Positions 59,352 through 64,000 of a DNA stretch of 64,000 nucleotides are shown piece by piece. Within the stretch, counting starts at the first letter, position 1. Each line of letters opens with the position of its first letter. This stretch comes from Albifimbria verrucaria (Eukaryota; Ascomycota; Sordariomycetes; Hypocreales; Stachybotryaceae), in NCBI GenBank assembly GCA_020081605.1, contig JAHREC010000016.1, positions 744,001-808,000 of the forward strand, given 5' to 3'. Both the position numbers and the translations under genes were made by a program. Below the pieces are notes generated by a model, which was not told where the DNA came from, made no database searches, and worked only from the letters and a program-made list of their open reading frames with translations.

Positions 59352-59530
59352 TACAGTAGGAGGGCAAAGAGTTTCGCCTACCTCACCATTCTTGTGAGGG
59401 TAATGAGCCTCGGTAAAAGAGGCCTGAAAAATGATCTATTATACATCTATTACAGTTTTAATCGTTCATTGTTAGGTATTTGGTTGATTTTTGGTTAAGA
59501 TATCTGCGGAATTTCTGCCCTTCTACTGTA
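59352..59530 (+). mobile_element. MITE-like element, copy E
   Basis: 179 bp, TA at both ends. Termini TACAGTAGGAGGGCAAAGAG and, reverse-complemented, TACAGTAGAAGGGCAGAAAT: 14 of the first 15 bases are identical. The interior shares CGTTCATTGTTAGGT and GTTGATTTTTGGTT with copy C. No ORF. This is the best preserved copy. Confidence 0.8.
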
Positions 59531-59684
59531 AATCTTAGAACAGTTACTACGATCACGATGTGTAGCGAGTATTGTATAAGTCATCAAATCATTGGTATTC
59601 TTGCTCCCTTACTGGGGTATCGTCTCGTAAAATCCAGTGAGTAAATATCTAGACACATCAAAATATACCATACTCCATCTTCAT

Positions 59685-61516
59685 CTAAACAACTTCACGC
59701 TTGTGCTCGACCTGGTGGGCGACACCGTGGGTCTCCTCAGCGGCCCGCTGCTTCTCATCGTGGACCATGTCCTGCTCCTCCGCATCCTTGTTTCCGTAAA
59801 GACCAATTCTGTACCAGGGAGGTCAAAGAGACGGTCCATGTTCTCCAGGCTACGACCACTGGTCTCGGGAACGGAGAACCAAACCCAGGCACCACCAATG
59901 ATAGTAACGGCCGCAAAGCACCAGAAAGTACCCTTGGGGGAGATACCGCCAGAGCCGCTAGGCAGAAGCATGTTTGGCACGGCTCGCGAATTGCCGTACT
60001 GGTTGGCAAAATGAAGGGTCATAGCCCAAGAGGTGGCGAGGGCACGGACTCGGAGAGGGAACAACTCGGCAGTAAGGAGGTACTGCATGGAGTTCCAGCC
60101 CAGGGCCCAACCGAAGCCAGAAACGTAAATCATAGCAATAGCACCTCGGCTAGCTCCCTTCTGGCTTTCGGGAAGGACGAAGCCCTCAACGACACCCAGC
60201 TCGGGGATAGCAGTGAGGAATGCTGCGACATAGATCATGGCAATGGACTGGAGAGTGATACCGGTAAGCAGCGCACGCTTTCGGCCAATAACATCGACCA
60301 AGAACAGAGCACACAGCAAGGCGGCAAACAGCTTCACAATACCGAAAACTGCGGTAACAAGCAGGCCCTCCTCGCTGCCGGTAATACCGAGAATCTTGAA
60401 CAGGTCAGGGGCGTACAGAGTGATGGAACCAGCACCGGACCATTGGCTGAGGAACTGAACCATAGAGGTGAGGTAAAGTCTGAAGAGGTTGGAAGGGACA
60501 AGGAAGAGCTCCTTAACCTTTCCGAGCCAGCCAACGCCGCGGCTGGCCTCAAGCTCGTGGTCGAGGGCGGCCTGGATTGTGGCAATCTCGCCAACGATGT
60601 AGTCGCTGTCTGCGGACTGGTTTCGGAGGTGAGCCATGACCTTGGCGGCCTCGACGGACTTGCCCTGCTTAAGCAAGTAACGGGGAGACTCAAACTGGAA
60701 GAAGCTGAGGATGAAAATGATGCCAGACATGATAATGTGCAGACTGGTTGGCACCAACCATTGGTTGCGCTCTGTGTCCGCCATATTGATGTGGCAGCCG
60801 TAATTGGTGAAATAAGCGAGCACAATGCCTAGGTATACTGCTCCGGTGAAGCAGCAAGTGCATAAACCTCGAATTGAAGCTGGGGCGATTTCAGCAAGAT
60901 AGATAGGGCTGTTTCAATGTCAGAGATATTGTGCGGATTCATGGTGTTTTGGGGTGTAAGTGAGGTACATGTGTAAGTACCTCAGCGTCACCACCCGAAC
61001 AGGAAACTCACCCTACAACAGGCGTCTGGCCAACGCCCAATCCGGCAATAAAGCGGCCAGCATAAATAGCACCCAAGTTGCCCTTTGTTCCGCCGACCAT
61101 GAAGATGGCGATACCGACAGCCCAGATCATGCAGAGGAGGCGGGTAGCCCAGATACGTCCGATGCGATCGCAGATCATGAAAGCGCTGTTGCCACCGTTA
61201 GTACCACGTATCCCTCGAGCTGGGTGTGTAAGACATACATCAGTGCGCCACCAACAGATCCAATCTGGACCATGGCTGCGACATTGGCCTTCAGGTCGGC
61301 CTGGTCCTTTTCGTTGTAAGTCTCATAGTGGATGCCGGCCTTGAAGTTCTTCGAGTTGAAAGCGCCAGAGATCAAACCCTCGTCGATACCTCGAGCAGCG
61401 CCCAGCAGACCGAAGGAGACGACGGCGAACCACAGACGCCAGTTGAAGACACCCTCAGGCTCGCCCAGGTCCTTCAACTTGAAGATGTTGACGGGCTTCT
61501 TGACACCACCGGCCAT
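59685..61516 (-). CDS. MFS sugar-porter family permease (quinate/sugar-type), about 558 aa, two introns
   Basis: ATG 61516; introns 61186..61238 (TACTAAC branch) and 60909..61011. Twelve-helix sugar-porter layout: FNWRLWFAVVSFGLLGAARGIDEGLI, ICDRIGRIWATRLL (the family's D/E-R-x-G-R loop), YAGRFIAGLGVGQTPVV, APASIRGLCTCCF, FFQFESPRYLLKQGKSVEA (PESPR-type), LVDVIGRKRALLTG, WNSMQYLLTAELFPLRVRAL and VPETSGRSLENMDRLFDL (PETKG-type). One base is missing in the GGG at 59817..59819; the corrected tail ends EVEHKREVV-like with TAG at 59685. Plasma-membrane proton-coupled uptake of a sugar or cyclic polyol such as quinate is expected; this subgroup is often labelled quinate permease but the substrate is unproven. 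Confidence 0.88.
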
Positions 61517-63094
61517 CTTGTATCGACTGTGTTGGCTAACGTAGTCGAAGGGAGGAAGGGAAAGATAGAAGATGAAGAGAACAAACCCTCAACTTCTGCT
61601 TGGGAAGACCAGTCTCTTATACCTACTCCAGAGCCCCAGGTTGTTCACATTGGGGTTTGGGGTTGGGGTCTGGAGCACCCCGGACTGGGGCCGAGGGGTG
61701 AACATGGGGTTGCAGCACCGCTGATCAAGTGATGAAGGTTATTCCTCATGAACCAGGATCAGCCGTCCAGTAGCATTGCTTCAATTTCTCAACCGCGCTG
61801 CGGCGAAGGCCGGTGGATGGAGTGTCATGTCGTTGAGGTATGAAGTCGAGCAGTAGCTGGCGCCACTGTGCTCCATCTTGGGATGGGCCTTGCTTCGTGT
61901 GGGTGCTGGTGTGACGATCGATATGGGGAATATCTCGGTCAACTTCCGACAGGGAAAATAGCTCGGTTTTTTTCTCAGCAAAATGAGAGGGTTGGAAAGG
62001 CAAACAAACATCTTGGGTCTTGTCCAAGTATTATTAGACAAAATTTAGATAAATAATAGCAGATAAATACGAAAATGTGCGATAAAGATGACACCTTTAA
62101 TAGGATCATGTTAATACGTGAATAGAAAAAAATTCGCATATCCATCGCTTCGCAGGTCTCCGTAGTGTGTGAGTGAGCTCTGGTGCTTACACAACAGCGG
62201 AGCCTCCGCACTCTAGACCTAGGGGTGTTCACCGCAGCGGCCGGGTTATTAGGTCAATGCTTTCAGAGTCAGACATTTCAGCGAGTGAAGAAAATACATG
62301 TGGGTGGCCTGCGCTGTATTGTGTCAGCTACCTCCTAAACCATGGCCGCTGAACCTTCTCCTATCCCGCTAACAAGAGGCGACATTGGAGCTGGTATGCC
62401 GGTTGTATCTTCTCCTTCGTCACTTCTACAGAGCTTCTAGTAAATACAAGGGCCTCCGGCTCGTGTGCGCCACGACGGCAAGTTCTGCTCCATCACGCGG
62501 CAGTGGAGAGAAGTCCGTAGATTTGCCATCCAGCTACTGTAGGACCATTGACACCGACGCCGTTCTCCAAATATCGGCAATACGGCACAAGCTAGTCGCA
62601 TCCACCACGATTCCATTAACCATACAGACCTGCTGTTTCGGCCCCACCATCCATCAAGTCCCTGCCAAGCCCCGCTCAATTGCACTCCCGACCTGGGACA
62701 TGGGGGTTCACCCGACGGAAACTTTTCGTTATGGTTATCAGAAACCGGCCAGGGCCCAGGTCATGAGGAGAAGGGCCTACCGTGCCATGCTAGCATTCGG
62801 TCCGTGTCCTCGAGCAAGTGCGGGGTGAGGCAGCGCGGAGAAGATAAAACCCTCAAAGGAAACAATAAAGTCTGCTTGATGCCTGCGGGGAAAGCCATGC
62901 CATGCCAGGATGCGTGAGACAACAGTACAGTATTGCTGTTGCCTATCCGTGAAACTGTCGTCAATGAACCGCGGAACATCCGTTTTGGGGGCCCAGGTCG
63001 GGGATTTGCGGAAGAGCGCGAGGATGCTGCAACCACTTTGAGTCTTGTAATAGCCATCCATCCCTTGCATGTTCACGGTTCATCCGGAGGCGTG
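61517..63094. other. intergenic, no recognised gene
   Basis: About 1.6 kb. ORFs up to about 147 codons occur on both strands with no recognisable content. The 61.5-61.75 kb part is the permease promoter. Confidence 0.35.
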
Positions 63095-64000
63095 TCACAC
63101 CCAGTAGCGACCCCATACGTCATAATCTTCCTTTGTGCCTCGAAAGTTGAATTGGACCTCAACCACGTCCTGGAAGCCCTCCCGGAGCTGAGGCTCCTTG
63201 TGTCGTGAAGCAAAGCCGGTAAAGGCCAGCTTGGGGAGCCCTTGCCTGTTCTCTGGGTTGTGAGATGTGTTGTTCGCACGAACGGCGTCGTTGTGTTCGC
63301 AAATGTGGAGCGGCGTCTTGAACCAGACGCATCGCACAGGGACTTTGAACTTTTTCCAAGCTCAATCCACACAGCTCGCGTCTCTGGATCAGCGTTCGTA
63401 TTGTCTGCTCGTAAGTTAGCCATCAACGGACGTCGTCAAAATCGGCGCCAAGCACGGAATACGGACCCACGGCGGCAGACTTCCCGTCTTGGAGAAATTC
63501 CTTGGCAGCCTGAATGCATTTTTCTCGGCTTTTCAGCGTGTCTTGATTGACCCTTTCGTAGCCAAGCGGCTTGAGATATGTCCAGAAAAATGTGCTTTTT
63601 CCTGCACCGGGCGGGCCGCAGAACAAAACAATGTCTTTTTCGTTCTTTTTCTCGAAAACGACGTTTTGCGCTTCACCATCCTCCCCGGCCGAAAATGGGT
63701 ATTTGGCCAGATCAAATTCACGAGCGAACGTCCTGGGCTTCTCGTCCAGGAAAAATTCCTCGGGCGTCTTGTAATCGATTCCAACATTGTGCGCGAAGTT
63801 CCGGTCGGAACAGCTAAAGTCTTTCGAAACCGCTTTGGCACCATTCGTGCCTTTGGTCAAACCAGCTGTCCTTCCTCCCGCATCGCCGACAAAGAAACTA
63901 CCGGCCAGGTCAATTTCGTCTGTCAGCCCGTAGTCTTTGCAAAGTTCTTCCCACATGCCCGTTCTGGGTTTTCTGTAGATGTCCTTCTCTGTAGCCGCAT
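63095..64000 (-). CDS. polynucleotide kinase 3'-phosphatase (PNKP family), C-terminal part, cut by window edge
   Basis: The gene enters from beyond 64000 in frame (ATEKDIYRKPRTGMWEEL) and ends at TGA 63095. Intron 63405..63466 has an unusual GTCCGT donor with a CTAAC branch and GAGCAG acceptor. Visible: end of the HAD phosphatase domain (SFFVGDAGGRTAG), linker with NFAHNVGIDYKTPEEFF, then the kinase P-loop GPPGAGKSTF, VNQDTLKSREKCI, DNTNADPETRAVWIELGKKF, CVWFKTPLHICEHND and the end YDVWGRYWV. The phosphatase catalytic DxDGT lies outside the window. One base is short in the TTTTT at 63351..63355. Role: repair of DNA strand-break ends (5' phosphorylation, 3' dephosphorylation) in the nucleus. 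Confidence 0.9.

Larger units (their letters stand above)
57538..59684. other. intergenic, contains MITE copy E and a weak ORF
   Basis: About 2.1 kb between convergent genes. Contains the element at 59352..59530, a weak ORF at 58128..58505 and a short coding-like relic near 58560..58720 (- strand). Confidence 0.4.

Noticed and set aside
60011..60832. 273-codon ORF on the + strand
   Set aside because: Antisense shadow of the MFS permease.
62385..63208. ORFs of 80-150 codons near the right end
   Set aside because: No domain, conflicting frames, and partly within the 3' flank of the PNKP gene.
1..64000. Large RIP-degraded repeat blocks
   Set aside because: AT-rich stretches are short and lack transposon protein remains; the single TAA in the CHAT domain is the only candidate RIP-like change noted.

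Overview
The window is nuclear DNA of a filamentous ascomycete (Pezizomycotina, most likely Sordariomycetes and perhaps Hypocreales; species not determinable from sequence alone). The evidence is short spliceosomal introns (46-103 nt, GTAAGT-like donors, CTAAC/CTGAC branch sites, CAG/TAG acceptors), pyrimidine-rich core promoters, and fungal-restricted families: HET, DUF3292, DUF3176, NACHT/NB-ARC NLR-like proteins and a Zn2Cys6 regulator.

Layout: a small hypothetical gene (0.2-0.7 kb); a metallo-beta-lactamase-fold gene (1.4-2.3); a very large NLR-like gene (3.0-8.9); a DUF3292 membrane protein (9.6-11.7); a BAHD-like acyltransferase (13.3-14.8); a mini-gene (15.7); a secreted type-B carboxylesterase (18.5-20.2); a Gfo/Idh/MocA oxidoreductase (20.5-21.9); a 10-kb gene-poor stretch leading into a Ser/Pro-rich fungal protein (32.1-33.8); a GT31-like glycosyltransferase (36.2-37.8); a processive GT2 (40.0-41.9); a HET-NB-ARC-TPR NLR (43.3-46.2); a DUF3176 membrane protein (47.0-49.2); a HET protein (51.3-53.5); a Zn2Cys6 regulator (54.1-55.3); an FAD/BBE oxidoreductase (55.8-57.5); an MFS sugar/quinate-type permease (59.7-61.5); and the 3' part of a polynucleotide kinase 3'-phosphatase (63.1 to the right edge).

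The most unusual gene is the one at 3.0-8.9 kb. Read across its breaks it encodes about 1,920 residues: N-terminal membrane helix, nucleoside-phosphorylase-like domain, NACHT NTPase, ankyrin repeats, TPR repeats and a C-terminal CHAT caspase-like protease with both catalytic residues visible. It combines a fungal NLR (PNP-NACHT-ANK) with a TPR-CHAT protease in one polypeptide. Together with the HET-NB-ARC-TPR gene and the separate HET gene, the window holds three genes of the allorecognition / programmed-cell-death repertoire. Cooperation among them is inference.

Two features cross gene boundaries. First, nearly every conserved gene is broken by single-base frame shifts, and almost all sit in homopolymer runs that are one base too short. 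I read this as systematic assembly error rather than mass pseudogenisation, so coordinates below give the whole gene and list the break points. Residue numbers are for the frame-corrected reading. Second, five dispersed copies of a 180-240 bp TA-flanked inverted-repeat element (a MITE family) lie in the intergenic DNA. No tRNA, rRNA, CRISPR array or autonomous transposon was recognised.
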